Source of the DNA: Candidatus Hodarchaeota archaeon
GTDB lineage: Archaea; Asgardarchaeota; Heimdallarchaeia; Hodarchaeales; Hodarchaeaceae
Direction: 5' to 3'
Length of the DNA: 50,829 bases
NCBI GenBank assembly: GCA_016840035.1
Contig: JAEOTC010000086.1
Location: 1 to 50,829 of the forward strand
The position numbers and the translations under genes were made by a program. The notes under the pieces were generated by a model. The model had not been told where the DNA came from, searched no databases, and saw nothing but the letters and a program-made list of their open reading frames with translations. Shown here piece by piece: positions 26,115-33,940 of this stretch (the stretch's first letter is position 1; the number at the start of each line of letters is the position of its first letter).

Positions 26115-27659
26115 TTAACGTATAACAGGAGAGTAAATATCTTTTAGAGAGAGATTACGTTGTACTAGGGTGGGAGGTTCAAATGTATATTGAATGGTTA
26201 CTTCAGGGAATACATTTCTTAAATGACGAATCCTGGTAACAAAATCTCGTGCCCAGATTTGGGGAAGATCTAAGCGACCGAAATACACGATTTTATCTGC
26301 CATGATGGAACTAAAAAAATCCATTCTGGGAAGGGTTTGGCAGTAATCGAGAAATGGATAATGATTGCCATTTTCTGGCATCGAGAGAAAGAGATGAATA
26401 GGTAAATTTAATCCTAGATTGTAATAATGGACCACCTGTTTGAGTAGCTCTGCAGAATGATACTCCGCTAATAATCTACCCACTGTATTAGGATGGAGCT
26501 GAACTTGGGCTGCTAGATCTTTGAGTCTGAGAATTTTCCCTACAGATACTAGGAAGGATAATAATGCAATATCCGCAGGTGTGAGAGTCCGAAATGGTTG
26601 GAAAACTGGATCCAAGGAAACGTCCATTATAGGTGGAGGTGCGTCTGGAATACTTGTTGGTTCTCCATAGAAAAATGGATAAGGCTGCGTCCAATTATTT
26701 TTTCCAATCATTAAACTTGAAAGATTCCACGAGTGTACACGTCTGGTCATTGGAAGAATCCAAGAAGAATTATTTGATTCTTCTCCCAAAGAAGCTTTTG
26801 CAACGGTTAGGAGTTCGTGATTTTGATAAGGTAGCTGTATAAGACTGAAACACTTTTCCCCTAGTTGCAATGATAATAAGCAATACTTGATTAGCGGGTC
26901 AGATAACTGATTAGAATTGCTAACTAAGTAGGTTTCAAACCCTAATTTTCCCATATCTAGAAAATGCATTGGAATGGCTAGTTGAAAAAAACGGAAATAT
27001 TCCAACTTATTTCGGATTGTTTCTGGACTTAATTCTGAATGCTGGGTAACAAATGTCTGTGTAGAGGGACCAGTTCGTCGATACTGGCTTTGGGTATAAG
27101 CGGATTGAAACCCATTTAACAAAATTAGATCTGACCGTGATAAGGGTAAAGCCATATCAAGTAACTTGGGAAAGAGAACTCGAAATAGTGTTTCTTCCGT
27201 CCCCAGTATCCTTCCATTATGGATATTCACCAGAAAGTTATTTAGTAGTCTATCCTGAGAATAAGCTAACTCGTAAGTTACCAGACGAAGCGGGAGTAAT
27301 ACACGTCCACCAAACCAAAGAACGGAAAATGAACCTAGAGATTTCATCCATGCTTCTGAATACTCGATTAATGGATGGTCCTTATATTTTTCACAGAAAG
27401 GGATTGTTAATTTTTCTTTAAGACCTTGGGTTATTTCAACGGTCTTTGAAATTCTTCGTACTCGTCGTTTGGTTACTTCAGTATGGATTATTGTCCATAA
27501 ATCACAAAAATCTTGCACAAAAGGAGTAATTGAACTTGGGGACTCGGATGGCCGTTGAACACCCTGACTCTTTTGCATTGACTGTCCCCATATGATAAAA
27601 CCGATTTCTAAATTTAAGCTCCCAAATATCACTTTCGAATATAAAAGTGAAAATAACAA
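26115..27659 (-). CDS. Putative winged-helix regulator with RAM-like domain
   Basis: A soluble protein of 514 residues from the outermost ATG. The internal ATG at 27578 (MQKSQGVQRP) is a more likely start because the first 27 residues look like untranslated leader. A winged-helix unit is readable at about residues 365-420 (TPADIALLSFLVSVGKILRL, then LAAQVQLHPNTVGRLLAEYH), similar to Lrp/AsnC N-terminal domains. It is followed by a beta-alpha-beta-beta-alpha-beta C-terminus (FLDYCQTLPRMDFF and WARDFVTRIRHLRNVFPEV) like the ligand-binding RAM fold. The N-terminal ~340 residues have no known domain. It shares its overall plan with the 21498-23036 product. A transcription regulator is likely; target genes are unknown. 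Confidence 0.72.
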   Translation of the reverse strand: MLFSLLYSKVIFGSLNLEIGFIIWGQSMQKSQGVQRPSESPSSITPFVQDFCDLWTIIHTEVTKRRVRRISKTVEITQGLKEKLTIPFCEKYKDHPLIEYSEAWMKSLGSFSVLWFGGRVLLPLRLVTYELAYSQDRLLNNFLVNIHNGRILGTEETLFRVLFPKLLDMALPLSRSDLILLNGFQSAYTQSQYRRTGPSTQTFVTQHSELSPETIRNKLEYFRFFQLAIPMHFLDMGKLGFETYLVSNSNQLSDPLIKYCLLSLQLGEKCFSLIQLPYQNHELLTVAKASLGEESNNSSWILPMTRRVHSWNLSSLMIGKNNWTQPYPFFYGEPTSIPDAPPPIMDVSLDPVFQPFRTLTPADIALLSFLVSVGKILRLKDLAAQVQLHPNTVGRLLAEYHSAELLKQVVHYYNLGLNLPIHLFLSMPENGNHYPFLDYCQTLPRMDFFSSIMADKIVYFGRLDLPQIWARDFVTRIRHLRNVFPEVTIQYTFEPPTLVQRNLSLKDIYSPVIR

Positions 27660-27723
27660 TCTAGGATGAACATACTCTTGTTCTCATTGATCGCTATCAA
27701 CTAATACAACGAGGTTATTTTCA

Positions 27724-27861
27724 ATGATTAAACGTGTCTGTAATAACAAAAACCGGACTAAAATATTCTGGATTACTCTTTGGCTTGTTATGATATTTAT
27801 TACCTTAACTCAAGGCGTAGCAGATCCATTAGAAGGGCCTTATCCACCTATTGGATATTAA
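27724..27861 (+). CDS. Candidate 45-residue secreted microprotein
   Basis: An ATG-initiated 45-codon frame ending in TAA. It encodes a basic N-terminus (MIKRVCNNKNRTK), a hydrophobic stretch (IFWITLWLVMIFITL, residues 14-28) and a short proline-rich tail (VADPLEGPYPPIGY). This is the shape of a signal peptide with a ~14-residue mature peptide, or of a single-pass microprotein. A GAGG lies 9 nt upstream of the ATG. It sits divergent from the winged-helix regulator and convergent with the APH-type kinase. No family is recognised; coding status rests on composition and the upstream GAGG only. Confidence 0.4.
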   Translation: MIKRVCNNKNRTKIFWITLWLVMIFITLTQGVADPLEGPYPPIGY

Positions 27862-27906
27862 CCTTCCTCCTTTCTTTTTTCCTCCGTTTAACACCTATTT
27901 ATGGTC

Positions 27907-28860
27907 TTAAATTGTCTTTAGAACTCGGTCGATGGTTACTTTCTGTTCGAATATCCAGAAATAAGTCTGTTCCATTTGCTTTGCCTTCGATCTTTCTCCT
28001 GAATTATGAAAAAAATGTAAGAAGAGTAGTTGAAGTTGCATCAAAACGGCCCATAACCCATCTTTTTCCTGATGGTTAAGAGAATTTGATTGAAAGTATC
28101 CCTTAAGAATTGCTTGGAACATTTGATACCATTTATTCGTTATTTGTTTATCTCTAATCGTAAAAAGGGAACTTAATATTCCAGAAGCTAGATAACAGAG
28201 ATCAAAGATCTTAATTCCAAAAGTGACAAGTTCAAAGTCGAGAACGGCAACCAAGCGAGACGTTTTTTGTGTTCCTGTAAACAGAACGTTTTCAGGATGA
28301 AAGTCACGATGAATGATCTGCTGAGAGAAGCGTTCTTCAATCGGAAGCAGGTTTGTTTCAATCAAATCTAGCCTTTCGAATATTTCTGACTGGTTATATG
28401 CTTTAGGTTCATTTTGAAAACACTCACCTAACTTTTCTCTTAACCCTTCAAAAATCGGACTAGTTTTGCTAAAATCTCCTCCTTGAGAAGAGTAGTTACT
28501 TAAAGAATTGTGTAAATCTCCCAGAATTTTACCTATTCTTTTTGACCACCTTATATAATCTGGAGTTCTAGCTAAATCAATTGTTGTACCTTTAATGTAT
28601 CGATAAAGACAATAAATAGTGTTGTCGTTGAGGAAATAAGGAGATTCTTCAGTAGTAGTTAATGGAGGGTTAACAGGAAATCCTAGATTCGACAAATAGG
28701 ATATTATATTATTTTCTCTTATAAGTAGAGGTAAAGTTCTTTTTTCTTTTAATAAGAACTTCTTTTTTGGTGTGATGATCAGTTTCCTGTCTGGATATTT
28801 ATCTAAACTTTCGATCTTATAAGAGCGATCGATTTTCCATGCGGAGAGGATGTGATGCAT
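27907..28860 (-). CDS. APH/choline-kinase-family phosphotransferase
   Basis: A 317-residue protein of the aminoglycoside phosphotransferase (APH) fold. The catalytic loop HRDFHPENVLF (about 183-193) gives the Brenner motif with catalytic Asp and Mg-binding Asn, and VLDFELV (about 203-210) supplies the second metal Asp. An N-lobe lysine in KFLLKEKRTLPLL is a likely ATP contact. The family transfers phosphate from ATP to small alcohols such as aminoglycosides, choline, homoserine or fructosamine; the substrate is not readable and antibiotic resistance should not be assumed. It is the last gene of a minus-strand series, 22 bp behind the PhzF gene, and is probably co-transcribed with it. Confidence 0.85.
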   Translation of the reverse strand: MHHILSAWKIDRSYKIESLDKYPDRKLIITPKKKFLLKEKRTLPLLIRENNIISYLSNLGFPVNPPLTTTEESPYFLNDNTIYCLYRYIKGTTIDLARTPDYIRWSKRIGKILGDLHNSLSNYSSQGGDFSKTSPIFEGLREKLGECFQNEPKAYNQSEIFERLDLIETNLLPIEERFSQQIIHRDFHPENVLFTGTQKTSRLVAVLDFELVTFGIKIFDLCYLASGILSSLFTIRDKQITNKWYQMFQAILKGYFQSNSLNHQEKDGLWAVLMQLQLLFLHFFHNSGERSKAKQMEQTYFWIFEQKVTIDRVLKTI

Positions 28861-28882
28861 GCTTTAGCTCTCTTTTGGGGAT

Positions 28883-29818
28883 TTAGGATTGAAGTATAAA
28901 CTTCCCCTCAGCTGTCAATTTAACCGTACCGCTCACGAGGGCATTTATGATCTCATTTTCGTGGAAGACACATTCAACGAAAAGTCTGCTTGGTCTATTT
29001 ATCTCATATCCTTGTTCTAATACGATTTTTGATCCTCTGAGATGATTATCGATGACATTATTAACTTCGAGGTACCCTCCTATAGGTCCTGCTGCGCTTC
29101 CAGTGGCGGGATCTTCAGGAACACCTGCTGAAGGAGCAAACATTCGTACATGAGCATGTGAGTTGGAATGAATGGTTTCTGGGGTAAGTATTACCAATGC
29201 TTGGGACGAAAAATCCTTTAAAGTTTCCATTAGCAATGTAGGATTTAATTGAACCTTCTTTATTGCTTTCATGGAAGTAATGGGCACAATTAAGAAAGGA
29301 AATCCTGTTGAAACAAATTGCATTGGAAATTTGTCAATAATTACGTCTGGGGATACTCCTAAAATTTCGGCCATTGATTTTTTATCTTTAAAAACCTCAA
29401 GAAATTGTGGAGGAGCTTGGGACATTTGAATATGATTCTCATCTATTACACTCACCTCAATTGGCCCAATCCCCAATTCTAAGAAAAAAGATTTTTGATT
29501 TTTCTCTGTAATTTTTTGCCTTTTTAAAACAAATGCCGTTCCTAGAGTTGGATGCCCTGCAAATGGAATTTCACTAGCTGGAGTAAAGATTCGAACATTT
29601 CTGATACATTTTTCTATAGAGGAAGGGAATACAAACGTGGTTTCAGAGAAATTCATCTCTCGTGTAATACCTTGCATTTCTTCCTGTGATAAATCATTCT
29701 TCTTGAGATTACAAAATGTAGCTAATTGGTTTCCTGAAAATAAGTATCTATCATCTGTAAATACACTAGTTTGTATGAAATCGAATAAACGAATAATGAG
29801 ACCTCCTTTCTCTGTCAA
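28883..29818 (-). CDS. PhzF-family isomerase
   Basis: A ~311-residue protein with clear PhzF signatures: GNQLATF (29-35), the catalytic glutamate in NFSETTFVF (E59), IPFAGHPTLGTAFVL, and the second-half motif DPATGSAAGPIGGYL (about 235-249). The fold is a two-domain, diaminopimelate-epimerase-like one with the active site between halves. Family members isomerise or hydrolyse small metabolites; PhzF itself acts in phenazine synthesis, but no phenazine genes are here. Start: the outermost conventional codon is TTG (29816-29818). A strong GGAGG (29802-29806, minus strand) is followed by two ATT codons, and family alignment favours an ATT start near 29794. Confidence 0.9.
   Translation of the reverse strand: MTEKGGLIIRLFDFIQTSVFTDDRYLFSGNQLATFCNLKKNDLSQEEMQGITREMNFSETTFVFPSSIEKCIRNVRIFTPASEIPFAGHPTLGTAFVLKRQKITEKNQKSFFLELGIGPIEVSVIDENHIQMSQAPPQFLEVFKDKKSMAEILGVSPDVIIDKFPMQFVSTGFPFLIVPITSMKAIKKVQLNPTLLMETLKDFSSQALVILTPETIHSNSHAHVRMFAPSAGVPEDPATGSAAGPIGGYLEVNNVIDNHLRGSKIVLEQGYEINRPSRLFVECVFHENEIINALVSGTVKLTAEGKFILQS
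29802..29806 (-). promoter_or_regulatory. Strong Shine-Dalgarno pointing to an ATT start
   Basis: Minus-strand GGAGG lies 4 and 7 nt before two consecutive ATT codons (29797-29795 and 29794-29792). No ATG, GTG or TTG follows at a usable distance. The TTG at 29818-29816 lies upstream of this site, so this ribosome-binding sequence could not serve it. Confidence 0.45.
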
Positions 29819-29891
29819 TCATTCTTCTATAAGTACTCTAGAATATGAATTTTTATTTTGTGACAACAGAACTCAACGCTAAAAAACATCC

Positions 29892-31349
29892 TTATTTCCA
29901 ATTTCTTGTTCGGACAGTTCTCCAGAATATAGCAAGGGTAATAAGAATAGGAAAGAGGGTTAATGATGTAACTGAAGATGTTGGAGGGTTGGATGTAGTC
30001 TGATCAGAATGTCCGATTGTGGTTGTTGGAGAATTTATCGAAGTCTCTGGATTATCTAGTTTAATATATTCAATTTTCCCATCAATCATAGTTAATACAA
30101 CTTCTATGTTCCGGATCTCAGTTTCAGCTATATCTAAAGGATTTTCTGATAATATTACGAGATCAGCCAACTTTCCAAAGCGAATACTTCCTTTAATATT
30201 TTCTTGAAATGTTCCATAGGCTCCATCAATAGTCAAGGAACGAAGTGCCTGTTCAGGTGAAATTGTTTGATTGTACATGAAATCTACAGGAGTCTGATTT
30301 AATGTTCCTATTCGTGTAATAGCCGAAGCCATTATCCCAATAGGAGTTCGAATATCTCCCAGAACATAAGGGTAATCAGTGCTTCCCATGAGATGTACAC
30401 CCTTAGTAAGTAGATCTCTCCACCTTCCAACTAACACTGCCCAATCTCGACCTATTACGGGTTCAATTCGGTCATTCCAATCAGAGTTGAACCATGGGAG
30501 CTGAATACAGCCTAATATTCCTAGGTCCGCTAATCTTTGAATTTGATCATTTCTGAGTAGAACTAAGTGCTCGATACGGTGGCGAGAGGAGTTTGTATTA
30601 TTGCCAATTACAGCACTGTATGCATTTAGGACAATATCTGTAGCATTGGGAATTACACTATGTATTGCTATTTGAAATCCCAAGTCATGCGTTTCTTGTA
30701 CAAGCTGATACATTTCAGATTGATTGATAAAAATTACTGGTTCACGATACCATCCATCCGCGAATAGTTTCACACCAGCAATCCGTAACCGTGGACTATA
30801 TTCATAACCAGGAGTGTAAGCTTGATACCAGTCACCAAATCTATCAAACCCGTATCCTAGGGGAAGATAGCAATTTACTCGAACCTTTAATAAATTCTCA
30901 TTATCAACTGCTTGAAGCTCATTCAAGCGATCCTGATTTACAAATAGCTCTGAAATACTAGTCCACCCATAGGAAACTAAGGATTGCATTACATCATTGA
31001 AATCGGTTATATTGGTTAATCCTCGATCTCCTATCCAGTGTGAATGAGAATCTATAAACCCTGGTACTAAAGTTTGGCCTTTTAAGTCAATTAATTTGGT
31101 TTCAGAATTTGAATATTGAAATGCTTCTACCTCACTTCCAACTGCACTGATTATGTTTCCCATTACAGCCACTGCATCTGCATAAGGTTGATTTGCTTCC
31201 ATTGTTATCACCGTACCATTATAAAATATATAATCTAGGACTGGATCTTGTAAAGGTAGGCCTTCTTCCGATGAGAGTTCTATTGGGGAGAGAGATATTG
31301 TTAGAAAGCTCAGAAAAATCAGGAAATGTAATAAATTTCTAGTTGTCAC
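29892..31349 (-). CDS. Exported, membrane-anchored amidohydrolase (YtcJ-like)
   Basis: A 485-residue member of the metal-dependent amidohydrolase superfamily (amidohydrolase_3). Readable features: an N-terminal beta-sandwich start (YIFYNGTVITMEANQPYADA), LVPGFIDSHSHWIGD with the first metal ligands (HSH), a GVKLFADGWY strand, IAIHSV and RHRIEHL with further His ligands, GSTDYPY with the terminal Asp, and GKLADLVILSENPLDI closing the sandwich. It is shorter than usual (about 540). An N-terminal signal (residues 6-22) and a C-terminal Thr/Ser-rich linker plus helix (about 460-477) place the enzyme outside the cell, tethered. It probably hydrolyses amide or ester bonds of exported or environmental substrates; the substrate is unknown. 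Confidence 0.88.
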   Translation of the reverse strand: MTTRNLLHFLIFLSFLTISLSPIELSSEEGLPLQDPVLDYIFYNGTVITMEANQPYADAVAVMGNIISAVGSEVEAFQYSNSETKLIDLKGQTLVPGFIDSHSHWIGDRGLTNITDFNDVMQSLVSYGWTSISELFVNQDRLNELQAVDNENLLKVRVNCYLPLGYGFDRFGDWYQAYTPGYEYSPRLRIAGVKLFADGWYREPVIFINQSEMYQLVQETHDLGFQIAIHSVIPNATDIVLNAYSAVIGNNTNSSRHRIEHLVLLRNDQIQRLADLGILGCIQLPWFNSDWNDRIEPVIGRDWAVLVGRWRDLLTKGVHLMGSTDYPYVLGDIRTPIGIMASAITRIGTLNQTPVDFMYNQTISPEQALRSLTIDGAYGTFQENIKGSIRFGKLADLVILSENPLDIAETEIRNIEVVLTMIDGKIEYIKLDNPETSINSPTTTIGHSDQTTSNPPTSSVTSLTLFPILITLAIFWRTVRTRNWK

Positions 31350-31456
31350 AACTTAGAATAGGAAGCTGCATACCTCATAAAGGTAACTTCTATCAACACT
31401 TTGCTTGAATCTCTTAATGATTTTTGTTATTAGATAAAGGATACCAATAGACAATA

Positions 31457-32071
31457 TTAATTGTCATATTCGAGTCTTTTAGTATAAACTGCTTTTAAAT
31501 CCTTTTGTAATAAGTCAGATGCATATTCTGAATACAATCTCATCGCATCTGCTTCTAATCGCAACCCATAGCAAATTTTATTCTCTTGATAGTCCGGGCA
31601 GGATTGACATCTGTTTTCTCTTTGTATTGTTCGTCGAATGAATTTGAATGCATAAAAACCCAGAATCGATATCAAAAGTCCACTTATCTTGATAATGAGA
31701 TCTGTTTGTATTAAAAATGCAGAAAAAGAAACAGCTATTCCTATACCGGTACCTGATCTTGCAAACCGTTTGATGAACCGCTTATTTAACTTTAATTTTT
31801 CAATCAGTAGAATTGGAACGAGTAGAACTATTCCTATCAATATATATTGAATAGGGAGAAATGTTAGCTGAAAAATGATTAGGATTAGGAGGGTTAATAG
31901 AAATGAGAAATAAACCAAGCTACATCCTTGGCAAATGTAGAGACCTCCAATTTTCCAAATATGTGCCTGGTAGTTCGAGCATATAGGATGATGTGCAAAC
32001 CTGAAACGCCAAGATAATTCCCATCGTTTAATAAACAATTTTATTGCGATTGGAAAATTTATCATATTCAC
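31457..32071 (-). CDS. Polytopic membrane protein with His/Cys motif (DUF2085-like)
   Basis: A 204-residue membrane protein. The N-terminal motif HHPICSNYQAHIW followed by LYICQGCSLVYF resembles the Cys-rich start of DUF2085-type membrane proteins. Hydrophobic helices follow at about 53-80, 81-92 and 110-142, with basic loops between. A second Cys cluster near the end (CQSCPDYQENKICYGL) may bind metal with the first. No function is known for the family. The YbjQ-like gene upstream ends 2 bp before this start, so the two are probably co-transcribed and translated together. Confidence 0.7.
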   Translation of the reverse strand: MNMINFPIAIKLFIKRWELSWRFRFAHHPICSNYQAHIWKIGGLYICQGCSLVYFSFLLTLLILIIFQLTFLPIQYILIGIVLLVPILLIEKLKLNKRFIKRFARSGTGIGIAVSFSAFLIQTDLIIKISGLLISILGFYAFKFIRRTIQRENRCQSCPDYQENKICYGLRLEADAMRLYSEYASDLLQKDLKAVYTKRLEYDN

Positions 32072-32073
32072 CG

Positions 32074-32424
32074 TTATCTGACAGGTGACACTCTAACAGC
32101 TGTACCATATGCAATAGTTGCTGTATTTCCACCTTGACCGATTTGATCGCTATCAAACTTTAATCCAATAATTGCATTTGCACCCATGCGATTGGCATCG
32201 CTGAACATACGATTTATTGCTTGATTTCTCGCTTCGAGAGCCATTTCCGTAAAAGCAGTTACTTCTCCACCACAGGAGGACTGACAACCCGCTAAACAGT
32301 CTCCTCCCATTCCACGACTTCTCACTGTTGCACCAAATGCTAATCCTAAATATTGATCGATTTTATATCCTGGAATCTCATCAGTTGTACTGACTAGAAT
32401 CCTTTCTTGCTGTTGATATGCCAT
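32074..32424 (-). CDS. YbjQ-family (DUF74) protein
   Basis: A 116-residue protein matching the YbjQ/DUF74 'heavy-metal-binding' family in length and motif order: ILVSTTDEIPGYKI at the start, GLAFGATVRSRGMGGD, a helix with EARNQAINRMFSDANRMGANAIIGLKFDS, and a closing strand TIAYGTAVRV. Three cysteines in the middle (CLAGCQSSCGG) are an insertion not usual for the family and could bind metal. The family forms pentameric rings of unknown function. It is the first gene of a two-gene unit with the His/Cys-motif membrane protein. Confidence 0.88.
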   Translation of the reverse strand: MAYQQQERILVSTTDEIPGYKIDQYLGLAFGATVRSRGMGGDCLAGCQSSCGGEVTAFTEMALEARNQAINRMFSDANRMGANAIIGLKFDSDQIGQGGNTATIAYGTAVRVSPVR

Positions 32425-32612
32425 TGGAGTTCACAAAGGTCACAATTTTTGAAATTATAAATAATTTCGGATTCCAGATCCTAGAAGTACAGCTTTTTCG
32501 GGGATATCTGAAAGGAAAAAGATCTTCATGAATTTCGATAAACATTTGAATCATGAGTTATTTCATTGAGGCTAGTTCACTAGAAGAAATCTAGTTTTGT
32601 GATGTGACCAAA

Positions 32613-33218
32613 ATGAATATTAAGTATAATACACGAATGGTTGTCCTTTTAGCTTTTCTTATTGGAGTAACCATTTCATCTATGGTTCTTATTGGGTTTG
32701 GACAATATGTTAATGCCTCTACAACCAAAACTCAATATCCCAGCTATAGTTCAGTTTCTATGAATCTGTTTGTTGAAGGGATTGATGGTGAGTCAATTAT
32801 TGCGGGTCGAGAAAAGTCAATAACTGTTCTAGGTTATTCTCATAGTATTAGTAATCCATATGATTTGTTTACTGGAGATCTTACAAGCAAACAACATTCC
32901 CCTCTCCGCGTAATGAAGCTAATTGACAAATCAACTCCAAAACTTCAAGAAAAATGTGTTAAAAATGCCGTTATCCCTACTGTAACTTTACGGTTTTATT
33001 TTGAACCTGCTGGATTAAATTTCTACACGATTGAATTAACTAATGCCAAAGTAACATCCTTCCAGGGATTTGGTACGATATCTGCTGATGAAATACCGAG
33101 AGAAACTGTTTCTTTCACCTATGAATCCATTAAATGGACTTATACCGAATATGATGATGCAGGGAATCCCAAAGGAAATGTTGAAGCTGAAGACAATTGG
33201 ACTGATCAGCCAAATTAG
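32613..33218 (+). CDS. Exported protein of unknown function
   Basis: A protein of about 200 residues with an N-terminal hydrophobic helix (VVLLAFLIGVTISSMVLIGFG) acting as a signal peptide or anchor. The beta-rich body resembles virion-spike or fimbrial-type export cargo (alternating strands, Hcp1/Hcp-like spacing such as KSITVLGYSHSIS). Three adjacent strands near the end (AGLNFYTIELTNAKVTSFQG and SFTYESIKWTYTEYDDAGN) strongly recall Hcp-type secretion tube proteins, though no secretion cluster is seen. A GTG nine bases upstream (32604) is an alternative start. It is followed at 11 bp by another exported protein in the same direction. Confidence 0.6.
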   Translation: MNIKYNTRMVVLLAFLIGVTISSMVLIGFGQYVNASTTKTQYPSYSSVSMNLFVEGIDGESIIAGREKSITVLGYSHSISNPYDLFTGDLTSKQHSPLRVMKLIDKSTPKLQEKCVKNAVIPTVTLRFYFEPAGLNFYTIELTNAKVTSFQGFGTISADEIPRETVSFTYESIKWTYTEYDDAGNPKGNVEAEDNWTDQPN

Positions 33219-33229
33219 GTTGAGTAATC

Positions 33230-33892
33230 ATGAAAATGAAGAATAAGCAGGTATTAACACTCACTTGCCTTCTTTTTGTCTCATCTTCCCTTTTGACTCT
33301 TACAAATGCCCATATAGTTTCATCTGCTGTTTCTATCCTAGAAGTAACTCAGAATGGTTCAAATATCATTATCACTCTTGATTTTAATCTTTCTATTCCA
33401 CCAGATAGAGGAGAAACAAAATCTTTAGTGGTTTTAATACTGTGTCCTCTTATTCCAGAAGAAACAAATAGTTATAGTGGAGCTATGTTGTTTTTTCGTT
33501 CTCCAGATGGAGATAATCGATTATTTTGGATGTTAGGAGACCCTTTTTCCTTTGAAACCATATGGAATTCGGGGAGTAATCCAGAACACTTCAGAATCGA
33601 TCAGAATCAACTTCTATTGGTATTTATAGAAAATATGCAAACCTCACATTCCAACCTTGAGGTTCAAGTTTTTGCTAAATATCAAGAAATTGAACCAATT
33701 TCTGATTATTCAAGCGATTTTCAACCAATTTTAACGTTGTTTCAACCTGATCTAGAATTCCAAAGATTAGAAGTTGAATTTACAAGTTTGGATCAAACCA
33801 CAACTACTACGAGTGATAAAGGATTCCCAGGCCTATTACTTCCTATAAGCATAGGAATCATCGCACTCTTAGGGATAATACGACGAAAGTAG
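33230..33892 (+). CDS. Exported protein with C-terminal sorting-like anchor
   Basis: A 220-residue protein: signal peptide (residues 6-27), a beta-rich outer domain, then a Thr-rich linker (QTTTTTSDKG) and a C-terminal helix plus basic end (GFPGLLLPISIGIIALLGI then IRRK). That tripartite tail looks like the C-terminal sorting or anchor signals common in archaeal surface proteins. No enzyme motif is seen. It is 11 bp behind the previous exported protein gene and very likely in the same transcript; the pair may form a surface complex, which is inference only. Confidence 0.72.
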   Translation: MKMKNKQVLTLTCLLFVSSSLLTLTNAHIVSSAVSILEVTQNGSNIIITLDFNLSIPPDRGETKSLVVLILCPLIPEETNSYSGAMLFFRSPDGDNRLFWMLGDPFSFETIWNSGSNPEHFRIDQNQLLLVFIENMQTSHSNLEVQVFAKYQEIEPISDYSSDFQPILTLFQPDLEFQRLEVEFTSLDQTTTTTSDKGFPGLLLPISIGIIALLGIIRRK

Positions 33893-33940
33893 TTTATAAT
33901 GAAAGTGGAAAGGAGTAAGCTACCTTATTCCTTTATTTTT

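Noticed and set aside
27907..28860. Antibiotic-resistance kinase
   Set aside because: The APH fold alone does not show aminoglycoside activity, and no resistance or mobile-element context is present.
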